A stretch of DNA of 64,000 bases from NCBI GenBank assembly GCA_964487795.1, contig CAZASI010000003.1, positions 30,004 to 94,003 of the forward strand, read 5' to 3'. The position numbers and the translations under genes are program-made. The notes below the pieces were generated by a model, which had not been told where the DNA came from, did not search any database, and was given only the letters and a program-made list of their open reading frames with translations. This stretch comes from Patescibacterium sp964487795 (GTDB lineage Bacteria > Patescibacteriota > Patescibacteriia > Patescibacteriales > Patescibacteriaceae). This document shows, piece by piece, positions 15,124 through 23,067 of the stretch (positions within the stretch are counted from its first letter, which is position 1; every line of letters begins with the position of its first letter).

Positions 15124-16549
15124 AATGTTCTTTTTTAATTTTATCATCGTCAATTTGACGTTTTTCATCAATAAGTTCACGAGCTTTGTTACGCAATTCA
15201 TCCAAAGGCATCTCATACAAATCTTTACTGCGCTTTAAGAGATATTCCCTTTCGTTTAATGTCGGATCCTCAATTACTTCCGACAACAAGACATCAAATA
15301 TTGCGCCAATTTTGGGGCCGGGCTCAATCTTTAGTTCTTTCATCAAATCATCGCCGTTAAGTTTAAGCATTTTGACCGAAACCGGATCATGTCGCACTTT
15401 ATCCATCATGTATTGCAAATGACGCAACTTATAAGGCACAGCTTTGGCAACGCCGGATCCTAATCGATCGGCAATTCGCAAGTCGATTAAGTCAGAAAGG
15501 TTTTCTTCACCAACTTTACGAATCAAACGTCGTACTGACGCAGCTGTCACTTCATCGACATTATAATAAAACATGTGATTACGCACCAAATTCACAATGC
15601 GGGACATATCTTCATTTGATAAATGGAGTCGCTTAGCTATTTTTTCTACCATTTTAGCTCCCACTATTTCATGATTATAAAAAGTCGCCGCGCCTTGCAT
15701 AATTTTTTTAGTGCGCGCTTTGCCAATATCATGTAGTAGGGCGGCAAAACGAATCTGCCAAGCGGAGTTCGGGCAATGTTTCAAAGATAAAATGTTATGA
15801 TCAAAGACGTTATGGGTATGATGATGATTCTGCGCCATACCAAAACCTTCTTCAAGCTCCGGTAAAATATATTGCAAAAGTTTTAGTTCATGCAATTTCA
15901 TAATACCTTCAGAAGGCTTATCAGAAGCCAGAATTTTTATCAGCTCATCGCGAATTCGTTCGTTGGCGATAAACTTAATACTGCCGGCCAATTTTAATAT
16001 TGCCCGTTCAGTTTTTGATTCAATTTCAAAATGTAATTGGCAAGCAAAACGAACGGCGCGTAGCATTCTAAGCGCATCCTCTTTAAAACGGTCAGCTGGT
16101 TCTCCAACTGTTCTGATAATTTTCTTTTTCAAATCTTTTTCTCCGCCAAATATATCAACGACATTTTCTTTCGCGTCCATTGCCATGGCATTGATAGTAA
16201 AATCACGGCGCGCCAAATCATTTTCTAGCTTATCTTCAAATATTACCGTGTCAGGATGTCGACGATCACTGTAGCCCTGCTCACTTCGATAGGTTGTTAT
16301 CTCAACAACGTCAGTAGCTTTCCCGTTAGCGTCCCTAATTGGAACGATAACTGTGCCAAAAGTATTTTCGTACTTTGAATCTTCAAACAGTTCAACAATC
16401 TTTTCCGGCCGCGCGTTGGTCGTTATGTCCCAGTCTTTCGGCTCAGAACCCCGCAACCAATCCCGCACTGATCCGCCGACAATGTACGCCTCAAAACCCG
16501 CCTCGGTCAGGCGGGTTAGCATATCAATGATGGGTTTCGGCATTTTCAT
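15113..16549 (-). CDS. cca: CCA-adding tRNA nucleotidyltransferase with HD domain
   Basis: 478 residues. Residues about 1-130 form the class II nucleotidyltransferase head, with YIVGGSVRDWLRG and the metal pair in PKDWDITT. The RRDFTINAMAM and RMLRAVRFACQ motifs bind the nucleotide and form the neck. An HD domain follows at about 260-340 (FAALLHDIGKART). It adds or repairs the 3' CCA; eight of the nine tRNA genes in this window lack CCA, so it is essential here. Codons 11-19 are a GC-rich hairpin (16495-16517). A poly(A) polymerase role is possible but less likely. Confidence 0.92.
   Translation of the reverse strand: MKMPKPIIDMLTRLTEAGFEAYIVGGSVRDWLRGSEPKDWDITTNARPEKIVELFEDSKYENTFGTVIVPIRDANGKATDVVEITTYRSEQGYSDRRHPDTVIFEDKLENDLARRDFTINAMAMDAKENVVDIFGGEKDLKKKIIRTVGEPADRFKEDALRMLRAVRFACQLHFEIESKTERAILKLAGSIKFIANERIRDELIKILASDKPSEGIMKLHELKLLQYILPELEEGFGMAQNHHHTHNVFDHNILSLKHCPNSAWQIRFAALLHDIGKARTKKIMQGAATFYNHEIVGAKMVEKIAKRLHLSNEDMSRIVNLVRNHMFYYNVDEVTAASVRRLIRKVGEENLSDLIDLRIADRLGSGVAKAVPYKLRHLQYMMDKVRHDPVSVKMLKLNGDDLMKELKIEPGPKIGAIFDVLLSEVIEDPTLNEREYLLKRSKDLYEMPLDELRNKARELIDEKRQIDDDKIKKEHYVK
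16495..16517. repeat. GC-rich perfect hairpin inside the cca gene
   Basis: Arms AACCCGCCT / AGGCGGGTT with the 5-base loop CGGTC, in frame as codons 11-19 of cca (L-T-R-L-T-E-A-G-F) just before the VGGSVRD motif. Confidence 0.7.
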
Positions 16550-16550
16550 C

Positions 16551-16856
16551 TTATTTTCCTTTATATAAAAATCTGTCCAAGGGGCTTACTTTATTTTTGA
16601 TAATAGTGACTCCTTCTTTACTAAGAAGCGAAATTTTATTACGCGGTCCTGAAGCAAATCCGCCAATAGAGCCGTCTGATTTTACAACTCTGTGGCAAGG
16701 CACAATCGGAGCGTAGGGATTTTTATTTAATGCATTACCAACCGCTCGAGCCGCTTTTGGCTTTTTTATCATCTTAGCAATAATTGCATAGGTCGCAACC
16801 TTGCCCTTGGGAATCCTTTTGGTCGCTTGCCAAACTAACTCAGAAAAGGTCACCAT
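16551..16856 (-). CDS. O6-alkylguanine-DNA alkyltransferase-like protein (single domain)
   Basis: 101 residues, equal to the C-terminal DNA-binding/active domain of Ada/Ogt/MGMT. It has the helix-turn-helix with the arginine finger region (ARAVGNALNKNP) and the acceptor motif I-V-P-C54-H-R-V-V. The reactive Cys is present, so it may be a true minimal alkyltransferase, unlike the alkyltransferase-like proteins where it is Trp. It would remove alkyl groups from O6-guanine. It begins directly upstream of cca with a one-base gap. Confidence 0.88.
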   Translation of the reverse strand: MVTFSELVWQATKRIPKGKVATYAIIAKMIKKPKAARAVGNALNKNPYAPIVPCHRVVKSDGSIGGFASGPRNKISLLSKEGVTIIKNKVSPLDRFLYKGK

Positions 16857-16857
16857 A

Positions 16858-17088
16858 CTATTTCATCAAACTTGAGGGAAACAAACCCGAATAAACACTT
16901 GATAAATCACTTAAGAATTGCGGCAGATAGAGCCACGCGGCAATAAGCGGGATGAGGATTAGAAGAAACTTCAAAATATCTACAACACGCAGCCACTTCA
17001 AATAGCGAGCTGTTTTCTGACTCACCAACTTCATCTCATTAATAGCGGCCGTTTGCTCAGCCAGGATTTGTTTAATATCTTCATCCAT
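16858..17088 (-). CDS. Small single-pass membrane protein
   Basis: 76 residues: a charged, probably coiled-coil N-terminus (EDIKQILAEQTAAINEMKLVSQKTARYL) followed by one long hydrophobic helix (about 36-55) and a short tail. No family recognised. It is one base from the alkyltransferase gene, so co-transcribed. The design suggests a small scaffold or regulator at the membrane, but nothing more can be said. Confidence 0.65.
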   Translation of the reverse strand: MDEDIKQILAEQTAAINEMKLVSQKTARYLKWLRVVDILKFLLILIPLIAAWLYLPQFLSDLSSVYSGLFPSSLMK

Positions 17089-17137
17089 ATAATTTCTAAT
17101 ATTAGCAAAAATGTAATATAGCCTTAGTTTACTACAT

Positions 17138-17166
17138 AAAAACCGCCTCGTAAAGAAGCGGTTTTT
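17138..17166 (-). terminator. Terminator downstream of nrdR
   Basis: AAAAACCGC (17138-17146) pairs with GCGGTTTTT (17158-17166), an 11-base loop between. A and T runs on both ends make it functional in either direction; it closes nrdR before the next minus-strand gene. Confidence 0.75.
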
Positions 17167-17210
17167 ACACTAAACAAGCATGGGGTAAGGTTTAAGAACT
17201 CATCGCCAGA

Positions 17211-17672
17211 TCAAGATTTTTTCCCTTTCAGTAGTTTATTTAACTCTCGTTTAAAACTCTGAGCATCTTTGAAAGACTGATAGACAGAGGCGAAACGAAT
17301 GTAGGCAACCTGATCGGCTTTCTTCAACTGCTTCATGACAATTTGCCCAATCTGCTCGGATAAGATTTCTGCTTTACGCAAAGCCTGCAAATCTCGTTCA
17401 ATTAAGTTTATTAATTTTTTAAACTTTTCTTCTGTAACCGGTCTCTTTTCAAAAGCCCGACGTAAACCCTTCACTAGCTTATCTCTCAAATATCCTTCTT
17501 TTCGTCCGTCTCTTTTAACAATGGTCAAATCAAGAATTTCAACTTCTTCATAGGTTGAAAAACGAAAGCCGCATTTCAAGCATTCTCTGCGTCGACGAAT
17601 AGATAAACCGTCCGCCGCGACGCGAGAATCAACGACCTTAGTATCAGCAAAATAACAGACCGGACATTTCAT
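17211..17672 (-). CDS. nrdR: Transcriptional repressor NrdR
   Basis: 153 residues. The N-terminal zinc ribbon has C3-P-V-C6 and C31-L-K-C34, followed by the RRRREC motif and an ATP-cone (about 49-139; VVKRDGRKEGYLRDKLVKGLRRAFEKRPV). NrdR senses ATP/dATP and represses ribonucleotide reductase genes, none of which is in this window. I choose the ATG at 17672 because it gives the canonical MKCPxC start; the 13 extra residues upstream would overlap the promoter. It has its own promoter after the ftsZ terminator. Confidence 0.95.
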   Translation of the reverse strand: MKCPVCYFADTKVVDSRVAADGLSIRRRRECLKCGFRFSTYEEVEILDLTIVKRDGRKEGYLRDKLVKGLRRAFEKRPVTEEKFKKLINLIERDLQALRKAEILSEQIGQIVMKQLKKADQVAYIRFASVYQSFKDAQSFKRELNKLLKGKKS

Positions 17673-17680
17673 ATATAGAA

Positions 17681-17708
17681 AGCTTAGCAAACAGGAAAAG
17701 AAAGTCAA
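17681..17708 (-). promoter_or_regulatory. nrdR promoter
   Basis: -35 TTGACT at 17708-17703, a 16-base spacer, and -10 TAAGCT at 17686-17681 on the minus strand. The -10 ends 8 bases before the nrdR ATG, so the mRNA is leaderless or nearly so. Confidence 0.55.
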
Positions 17709-17710
17709 CA

Positions 17711-17756
17711 AAAAAACCTGTAGGCACGCATAATTATGCGTGCCTACAGGTTTTTT
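17711..17756 (-). terminator. 46-base perfect palindrome, ftsZ terminator with REP-like core
   Basis: A perfect 23-base-pair palindrome centred at 17733/17734. The outer A6/T6 tracts make it a bidirectional rho-independent terminator 10 bases past the ftsZ stop. The inner core begins CCTGTAGGCACGCAT, and its CCTGTAGGC is shared with the palindrome inside the transposase gene at 47911, suggesting a REP element recruited as a terminator. Confidence 0.85.
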
Positions 17757-17765
17757 ATATTTAAA

Positions 17766-18938
17766 TTACATCATTTTCTTACGGATAAAAGTCGGAATGG
17801 AAAGTTCATCATCTTCTTCTTCCTCAGCACTTGGCTTTTTCGTAGCTGGTTCTGCTTGAGCAATCTTTAAAGCCGAAGCTTTAGATTTTGCCGGTGCTGG
17901 GTGATGGTCTTCACCATCTTCGATAAACGGAGTCGGGCTGTAGCTTCTCTCAGGTGCCACTGAAGAGGTTCCTATCGGGCGCTTGCCGCTGTTAAAGCCG
18001 GTAGCAACCACGGTGATCTTAATTTCATCTTTGAATTTCGGATCAATCACCGCGCCGAAGATAATCTTAGCATCTTCGTCAGCCGAAGAAGTAATAATCT
18101 TGGCCGCTTCATTCACTTCATGCATAGTCAAACCGGCGCCGCCCACGATTGTAAAGAGAATACCACGAGCACCTTCAATAGACATTTCGAGTAATGGTGA
18201 ATTGATTGCCATTTTGGCAGCTTCGATAGCCTTATTTTCACCGCTGGCCTGACCGATACCCATCAAAGCGGAACCGGCGCCGGACATAACGGCTTTAACG
18301 TCGTTAAAGTCGACGTTAATAAGACCTGGAATCGTAATTAATTCTGAAATGCCTTGTACACCCTGACGCAGTACTTCATCAACAACCATAAAGGCATCAA
18401 GAATCGAAGTCTTCTTTTCAATAACTTGTAAAATCTTATCGTTCGGAATAGTAATAATCGTATCAACCTTATCAGTCAATTCAGCTAAACCGCGTTCAGC
18501 AACTTGTTTACGCTGAGCACCTTCAAAAGCGAAAGGTTTAGTGACAACCGCAACAGTCAAAGCACCTATGTCACGAGCCAGCTCAGCAACGATTGGAGAT
18601 GCGCCGGTACCCGTGCCTCCGCCTAATCCGCAAGTAACAAAAACCATGTTAGCATCTTTCAGAGCATCGCGAATTTCATTCTGAGCTTCCTCGGCTGCTT
18701 GGCGTCCCAATTCGGGATTCATCCCTGCGCCCAATCCGCGAGTAATATTTTTGCCAATGTGAATTTTGCGTGTCGCTTTATTATAGTGAAGCGCCTGCAC
18801 ATCAGTGTTAATAGCGATAAATTCAACGCCCTTGATGCCGGAATCAATCATCCGGTTCAAAGCACTGCCGCCGGAACCTCCGACGCCAATCACCTTGATC
18901 TTGGCAAAACTTTCGATTGATGGTTTTACTTCAGCCAT
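17766..18938 (-). CDS. ftsZ: Cell division protein FtsZ
   Basis: 390 residues from the ATG at 18938; a 21-residue longer reading has no support and would cover the promoter region. The GTPase core has VIGVGGSGGSALNRM and the tubulin signature GGGTGTGASP, with the T7 loop NVDFNDVKAVM. A variable acidic linker rich in Ala, Pro and Glu follows. The C-terminal peptide is LSIPTFIRKK, the binding site for FtsA. It polymerises into the division ring. It has its own promoter flanked by two dyads and follows ftsA. Confidence 0.97.
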   Translation of the reverse strand: MAEVKPSIESFAKIKVIGVGGSGGSALNRMIDSGIKGVEFIAINTDVQALHYNKATRKIHIGKNITRGLGAGMNPELGRQAAEEAQNEIRDALKDANMVFVTCGLGGGTGTGASPIVAELARDIGALTVAVVTKPFAFEGAQRKQVAERGLAELTDKVDTIITIPNDKILQVIEKKTSILDAFMVVDEVLRQGVQGISELITIPGLINVDFNDVKAVMSGAGSALMGIGQASGENKAIEAAKMAINSPLLEMSIEGARGILFTIVGGAGLTMHEVNEAAKIITSSADEDAKIIFGAVIDPKFKDEIKITVVATGFNSGKRPIGTSSVAPERSYSPTPFIEDGEDHHPAPAKSKASALKIAQAEPATKKPSAEEEEDDELSIPTFIRKKMM

Positions 18939-18961
18939 ATTGATTTTAATATATAAAAAAT

Positions 18962-18987
18962 CCTTCGCTTTTATTATAGGGCGAAGG
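18962..18987. promoter_or_regulatory. Inverted repeat over the ftsZ -10 box (candidate operator)
   Basis: CCTTCGC and GCGAAGG, 7-base perfect arms 12 bases apart, enclose the ftsZ -10 box TATAAT (18978-18973). Because the expected transcription start lies inside it, it cannot form as a complete mRNA hairpin and fits a DNA-binding site. Confidence 0.5.
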
Positions 18988-19001
18988 TCTGTAAATGGCA
19001 A
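18973..19001 (-). promoter_or_regulatory. ftsZ promoter
   Basis: -35 TTGCCA (19001-18996), exactly 17 bases, -10 TATAAT (18978-18973) on the minus strand, about 34 bases before the ftsZ ATG. This is a strong sigma-70-type promoter in the ftsA-ftsZ gap. Confidence 0.65.
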
Positions 19002-19007
19002 GGTATT

Positions 19008-19026
19008 TGTACACTATTTGTGTACA
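19008..19026. promoter_or_regulatory. TGTACAC-N5-GTGTACA dyad upstream of the ftsZ promoter
   Basis: A perfect 7-base inverted repeat with a 5-base spacer, ending 7 bases upstream of the -35 box and just after the ftsA stop. It is the size of a dimeric repressor or activator site; no known box is matched with certainty. Confidence 0.5.
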
Positions 19027-19033
19027 GCTGTAG

Positions 19034-20293
19034 TTACGGTTTTAAGGCTGAAAAAAGATTACGAATTTTATCAATAGTTTGCTGAAGTGGAAGCTTATTA
19101 AGCAGTTTGCTGCGCCCTTCGAATTTTGTGAGCTGTTCGCCCCAGGAAATTAAACCAAGCGCAGTTAAATATTCAAGATCATTAACTTTATCAACTACTG
19201 TAGCGATGCTGCGATTTGAACCAATCGAAGCAGGCAGACGCAATTTACGCTTGGCTACATCAACAATGTCTGAGAGCTTGGCTCCGCCGCCAATCAAACA
19301 AACACCGGCCGGCAACATTCCTGAACGGTCAATCTTTCGTAATTCTGCGTCAACTTTTTCAAAAATTTCTTCGACGCGTGCTTCAATGATTTCAGAAACA
19401 TAGCGACGTGAGATAACGGTAATCTCATCAGTTAAATTTTCTTCCTGCACTAAATCGCTAATATCAATTTCATCTTTTTTAGAAAACTGGTCTGCCTTGG
19501 CGCTACCATATCGAACCTTAATCTTCTCAGCAAGATTAATCGGGCAACGTAGTCCTATGGCGATATCAGACGTGATATGTGCTGAACCAATAGGCAATAC
19601 TGCAGCATGCAACAACTCACCTTCTTCAAATATAGCAATACTTGTAGTGGCCGCTCCGATATTTACAATGGCCGTTCCCAATTCTTTTTGTTTAGGACTG
19701 GTTACTACGCCGGCCGCAGCCAAAGGAGAGAACACTAAATCATCAATATTAAGACCAGTATGATAAATAGATTTGGTCAGGTTCTTAATCTGACTTGAAA
19801 GATTTTGAATAATTAAAGCAACAACTTCCAGGCGAATACCGGTCATGCCCACTGGGTTTTTAATGTCTTCCTGTGAATCAACGATAAATTTAGAAGGGAT
19901 AACATGCAATATTTCATAGTTTGGCGGAACAGCCAAAGCTTGAGCGGCTTCTACCACCCGAGCCACATCTTCTTGATTAATCTCGCTGTCTGAGCGACTA
20001 ACGGCCACAACGCCGCGGCTTGATTGGCATTTAAGATTAGGTCCGTTAATTCCCACCCAAACATTAGTTACCGGAGCTCCCAGCAAACGTTCAGCTTTCT
20101 CAAGAACCGTAGAAATTGAAGCAGTGGTGTCTTCAATGCTATTAATAATTCCTTTGTTTACACCTTCTGAGGGTACAGATACAGCGCCGATGACCTGTAA
20201 TTTTGGTCCGGCCTCTGTGTCGACACGCTGTCCGACCACAAGTCTGATTTCTGATGATCCGATATCTAAACCGGCAATCAAATTTTCACGCAT
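19034..20293 (-). CDS. ftsA: Cell division protein FtsA
   Basis: A 419-residue actin-like ATPase that links FtsZ to the membrane. The phosphate-1 motif is GLDIGSSEIRLVVG (8-21), the SHS2/1C domain follows at about 85-165 (EILHVIPSKFIVD), phosphate-2 is VNIGAATTSIAIFEEG, and the adenosine motif is CLIGGGAKLSDI. The C-terminus (LQQTIDKIRNLFSAL) is an amphipathic membrane-targeting helix. Full length. An extended -10 box lies just upstream, so it can be expressed apart from dgkA. Confidence 0.96.
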   Translation of the reverse strand: MRENLIAGLDIGSSEIRLVVGQRVDTEAGPKLQVIGAVSVPSEGVNKGIINSIEDTTASISTVLEKAERLLGAPVTNVWVGINGPNLKCQSSRGVVAVSRSDSEINQEDVARVVEAAQALAVPPNYEILHVIPSKFIVDSQEDIKNPVGMTGIRLEVVALIIQNLSSQIKNLTKSIYHTGLNIDDLVFSPLAAAGVVTSPKQKELGTAIVNIGAATTSIAIFEEGELLHAAVLPIGSAHITSDIAIGLRCPINLAEKIKVRYGSAKADQFSKKDEIDISDLVQEENLTDEITVISRRYVSEIIEARVEEIFEKVDAELRKIDRSGMLPAGVCLIGGGAKLSDIVDVAKRKLRLPASIGSNRSIATVVDKVNDLEYLTALGLISWGEQLTKFEGRSKLLNKLPLQQTIDKIRNLFSALKP

Positions 20294-20333
20294 ATAAGCA
20301 CTGATTTACACTCTTACTTAATGAGATTATTTT

Positions 20334-20342
20334 ATTATAACA
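20334..20342 (-). promoter_or_regulatory. Extended -10 promoter of ftsA
   Basis: TGT-TATAAT at 20342-20334 on the minus strand (TGn plus perfect -10), about 40 bases before the ftsA ATG and 12 bases past the dgkA stop. Confidence 0.5.
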
Positions 20343-20353
20343 AGAAATTGCTT

Positions 20354-20725
20354 CTAACGCCAGAAAAACGCAATCATCGGCGGAACCAAAAGACATGCCG
20401 CTACGCCAAGAGATCCAAGCGCGGCAATAGCAACAGCTGCGGCTGTCAAATCCTTGATATCTTTCACATATTGGTTTAAACGGGGCTTTAGCATATCACT
20501 AATAGCTTCAATCATTGTATTAACCAATTCAAGCGCCAGAACTATTGCACAGCAAAAAATAATTAATGCTAAATCGCCCGCATCAATTCGTAATAACCCA
20601 GCTAATAAAATAACTGCAAGGGCGGCGATAATTTCCAAGCGAAAATTTGGTTCTTCACGCCAAGCCTTGGCAATTCCCCTTGTTGAAAATGATACGCTTT
20701 TTGCAAACCGTGAAAGATGTTTCAT
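20354..20725 (-). CDS. dgkA: Prokaryotic diacylglycerol/undecaprenol kinase
   Basis: A 123-residue integral membrane kinase with three hydrophobic helices. The signature ELVNTMIEAISDML carries the catalytic Glu and Asn, and KDIKDLTAAAVAIAALGS is the second conserved stretch. The Gram-positive-type members phosphorylate undecaprenol to feed the carrier-lipid pool for peptidoglycan and polysaccharide synthesis, which fits the FtsA/FtsZ neighbourhood. Specificity (diacylglycerol or undecaprenol) cannot be fixed from sequence. It starts 9 bases after ybeY. Confidence 0.9.
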   Translation of the reverse strand: MKHLSRFAKSVSFSTRGIAKAWREEPNFRLEIIAALAVILLAGLLRIDAGDLALIIFCCAIVLALELVNTMIEAISDMLKPRLNQYVKDIKDLTAAAVAIAALGSLGVAACLLVPPMIAFFWR

Positions 20726-20734
20726 ACGTAGGTA

Positions 20735-21157
20735 TTAGCGAACAATTTTTTTGATCAGTTGATAACCAAGTTTTTCCATCAAAACGCGCCCTCGTTCAGT
20801 GTCATCTTCATAGCCAATAAGATGCAGTGTTCCGTGAATTACGATAAAAGCCAGTTCCCAGGAAACAGAATGTTTGAATTTTATAGCTTGGCGTTCAATT
20901 TGTAGAGAGTCAATAATCAGCTCCCCTACAAACCCGCGCATTGGCATTTCTGCTTCTGCTTCACGAAAAGATAAAACATCCGTTACTTTATCTTTCTTTC
21001 TATATATCTTGTTTAAACGTCGAATCGTTGTATCTCCTACGATCACAACAGATACATCTCCTTTTATCTTTCCAAATCTAAGAGTTGTTTCAACCGCCTT
21101 TGTAATTAAAGAAGCTTTCAACGCTCTGCGTGTACGATTTGTTATTTCAACTGCCAT
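20735..21157 (-). CDS. ybeY: Endoribonuclease YbeY, third zinc ligand replaced
   Basis: A 140-residue UPF0054 protein, a metal-dependent RNase involved in 16S 3'-end maturation and ribosome quality control. The core TDVLSF and the HGTLHLIGY helix are present with H108 and H112. The position of the third zinc-binding His (the usual GYDH) is D118 in GYEDD. Asp can bind zinc, so activity may remain, but this departs from the family consensus. It lies between a TSP3 membrane protein gene and dgkA. Confidence 0.9.
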   Translation of the reverse strand: MAVEITNRTRRALKASLITKAVETTLRFGKIKGDVSVVIVGDTTIRRLNKIYRKKDKVTDVLSFREAEAEMPMRGFVGELIIDSLQIERQAIKFKHSVSWELAFIVIHGTLHLIGYEDDTERGRVLMEKLGYQLIKKIVR

Positions 21158-21162
21158 ATCGA

Positions 21163-22482
21163 TTACACGCCGAGCTTAAAGCTGCGGATCATGGTATCGA
21201 ATATGTTTTTGTATTCCAGAGTTTTTGAACTTGAAAGATTATAGGTCAGAACAAAGATATAAGTCTTATCTTTATTTGTCAGATACAGTGTCAAACCGTC
21301 AGTTGTTTTTACACCATCCCAAGCTTCGTTAATAACAAGCTGGCTGTTCGGGATAGTTTGAACACTGAAGGTATTTTTATACCAATCGACAATGTCGTCC
21401 TGATTCGAATTGGGTTGAACGAGGATTTGAACGAATTGACGGTTGCCTGCTGTGAATATAACCGAATCATCGGTTGTAGCGATTGCTCTATCCCAATCTG
21501 TCGGATAGAGAAGACTGAAATTAAAAGTGGTATTCAAGTAGGTTCCCAAGCTTTGATTGGCAGAAATTTTACCTTCTCCGGCTGGATTATATCCATTATT
21601 AAGTTCCTCTAAATCCTTGTATCCGTCGCCGTCAGAATCGCTGGCCTTAGCGTTGGTACCCAATATCGCCTCTTCCGCGTTGCTTAAGCCATCTCCATCA
21701 TCATCAGCACCAGCTGTCGGGTTTGCAGCGTTTGGATCGCTTGTTGCGCTTTCTGACCACAGTTCTTCCGAAATTTTCCATTGCCCATTTTCTGGAACCA
21801 AAGTAATAGTACCAACATTTTTACCGTTAGTTTTAGTTACAGTAAGTGTTGCCTGAGTATCAGTGATATCTTCACGAATATTTTCCGTTCCATCTAGTGC
21901 TGGAACCGGAGTGCCACGCAATGAGGCCAAAATGTCGCCCTGACCGCCTACCGACTCCAGGCTTGCATTTTGATCATTAAGTTGTTTTTGTTTCATGACT
22001 GATCCATAACGCGCAAAAACTGCGAGATACTTATCAACCGTATCGGCTATTTCAAGTTCACTGCGAAAAGCGAGATATGAGTCTTTAGGAGAACCCGTTG
22101 GCCTGACGTTAGTCGGTAAAGAAGTTTCGGGAGATATAGTTGAAGTGGGCATGGTCTCATTTTGCACGATAGGCGTTGGATTATCAGAACCACCAAAAAT
22201 ATTACCAAGAAATTCCGGACGTACAAGATATATATATAAACCTCCTCCAAGTAATAATAGGAACAAAATACCAAGAATCAAAATTACAACACCGGAAACA
22301 TTCATGTTATGGCCAGCGACCTGATTATTCTTTTGAAAATTTTCCGGCATATAGTAAATGTCCGTATTTTCCATAGCAGCTTTTGCGCTTGCCGCATCTT
22401 GAACTGGCGCAGCTGGACGAGTATCAAGTTCAGTCTCCACTGAAGATGCCTCGGCTTGTTTTATTTGATCTTGGTTAAACAT
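21163..22482 (-). CDS. Membrane-anchored TSP3-repeat protein
   Basis: 439 residues. The cytoplasmic N-terminus is about 60 residues. One transmembrane helix (about 65-88, VSGVVILILGILFLLLLGGGLYIYL) is followed by a Pro/Thr-rich linker and a folded domain resembling a lumazine-binding or SnoaL-like fold (about 130-235). Two calcium-binding thrombospondin type 3 repeats follow (DDDGDGLSNAEE, DSDGDGYKDLEE), then a C-terminal domain of about 150 residues (FNFSLLYPTDWDRA), similar to PsbP/lipid-interacting folds. It is probably an exposed surface protein. The neighbouring gene encodes a smaller relative. Confidence 0.75.
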   Translation of the reverse strand: MFNQDQIKQAEASSVETELDTRPAAPVQDAASAKAAMENTDIYYMPENFQKNNQVAGHNMNVSGVVILILGILFLLLLGGGLYIYLVRPEFLGNIFGGSDNPTPIVQNETMPTSTISPETSLPTNVRPTGSPKDSYLAFRSELEIADTVDKYLAVFARYGSVMKQKQLNDQNASLESVGGQGDILASLRGTPVPALDGTENIREDITDTQATLTVTKTNGKNVGTITLVPENGQWKISEELWSESATSDPNAANPTAGADDDGDGLSNAEEAILGTNAKASDSDGDGYKDLEELNNGYNPAGEGKISANQSLGTYLNTTFNFSLLYPTDWDRAIATTDDSVIFTAGNRQFVQILVQPNSNQDDIVDWYKNTFSVQTIPNSQLVINEAWDGVKTTDGLTLYLTNKDKTYIFVLTYNLSSSKTLEYKNIFDTMIRSFKLGV

Positions 22483-22499
22483 AGATTAAAATTAGTAAA

Positions 22500-23060
22500 T
22501 TACTTAACTGAAATTTCTTGAGGGGTTGGCGGCCAAGCTGCATTCGGATTCGAATCCAAGGGATTAGTTCGTTGTTTTATCTCATCTCCGTCATTGATTG
22601 AATCGTTGTCGCTGTCACTTTTATTCGGATCTGTTTTATACACATTAAGTTCTTCACGATCAGTTAAACCATCTGAATCAGAGTCGGCTTTAAATGCATC
22701 AGTACGAAAAACGGAAGACTCTTTGTCATCATCGAGCCCATCTTGATCAGTGTCGGTGATTGCCACGGAAACAGAATCTCCGGGATTAAATAAGCGTTCC
22801 AAAAAACTCTCTTTAGCCGTCGTAACACCAGTCATAGAATCAAGATCCTGTGATGAACGTGACATGTAGGTATAAGCAATAATTCCAAGAATAATAACAA
22901 ATACTACCAACAACGCAATTCCCAAGCGCATCGAATGAGTTTCACCGGCTTTGGTGGCGGCCAACACTTCTTCAAATCGTGGACGACTTATGGGAGTCGG
23001 CACACTGTGTTCTATTTCTTTTTTGGAAGAAAAAATATCTTCAGGATTTATTTTTGGCAT
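22500..23060 (-). CDS. Small membrane-anchored TSP3-repeat protein
   Basis: 186 residues: cytoplasmic N-terminus, one transmembrane helix (about 48-68), then three thrombospondin type 3 calcium-binding repeats (DTDQDGLDDDKE, DSDSDGLTDREE, DSDNDSINDGDE) and a Pro-rich tail. It shares architecture with the next gene. Calcium binding by such DxDxDG loops is established for the family; the biological role here is unknown. It lies 7 bases after the giant surface protein gene, so the four genes from 32092 to 21163 may form one surface-protein operon. Confidence 0.78.
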   Translation of the reverse strand: MPKINPEDIFSSKKEIEHSVPTPISRPRFEEVLAATKAGETHSMRLGIALLVVFVIILGIIAYTYMSRSSQDLDSMTGVTTAKESFLERLFNPGDSVSVAITDTDQDGLDDDKESSVFRTDAFKADSDSDGLTDREELNVYKTDPNKSDSDNDSINDGDEIKQRTNPLDSNPNAAWPPTPQEISVK

Positions 23061-23067
23061 ACATTAT

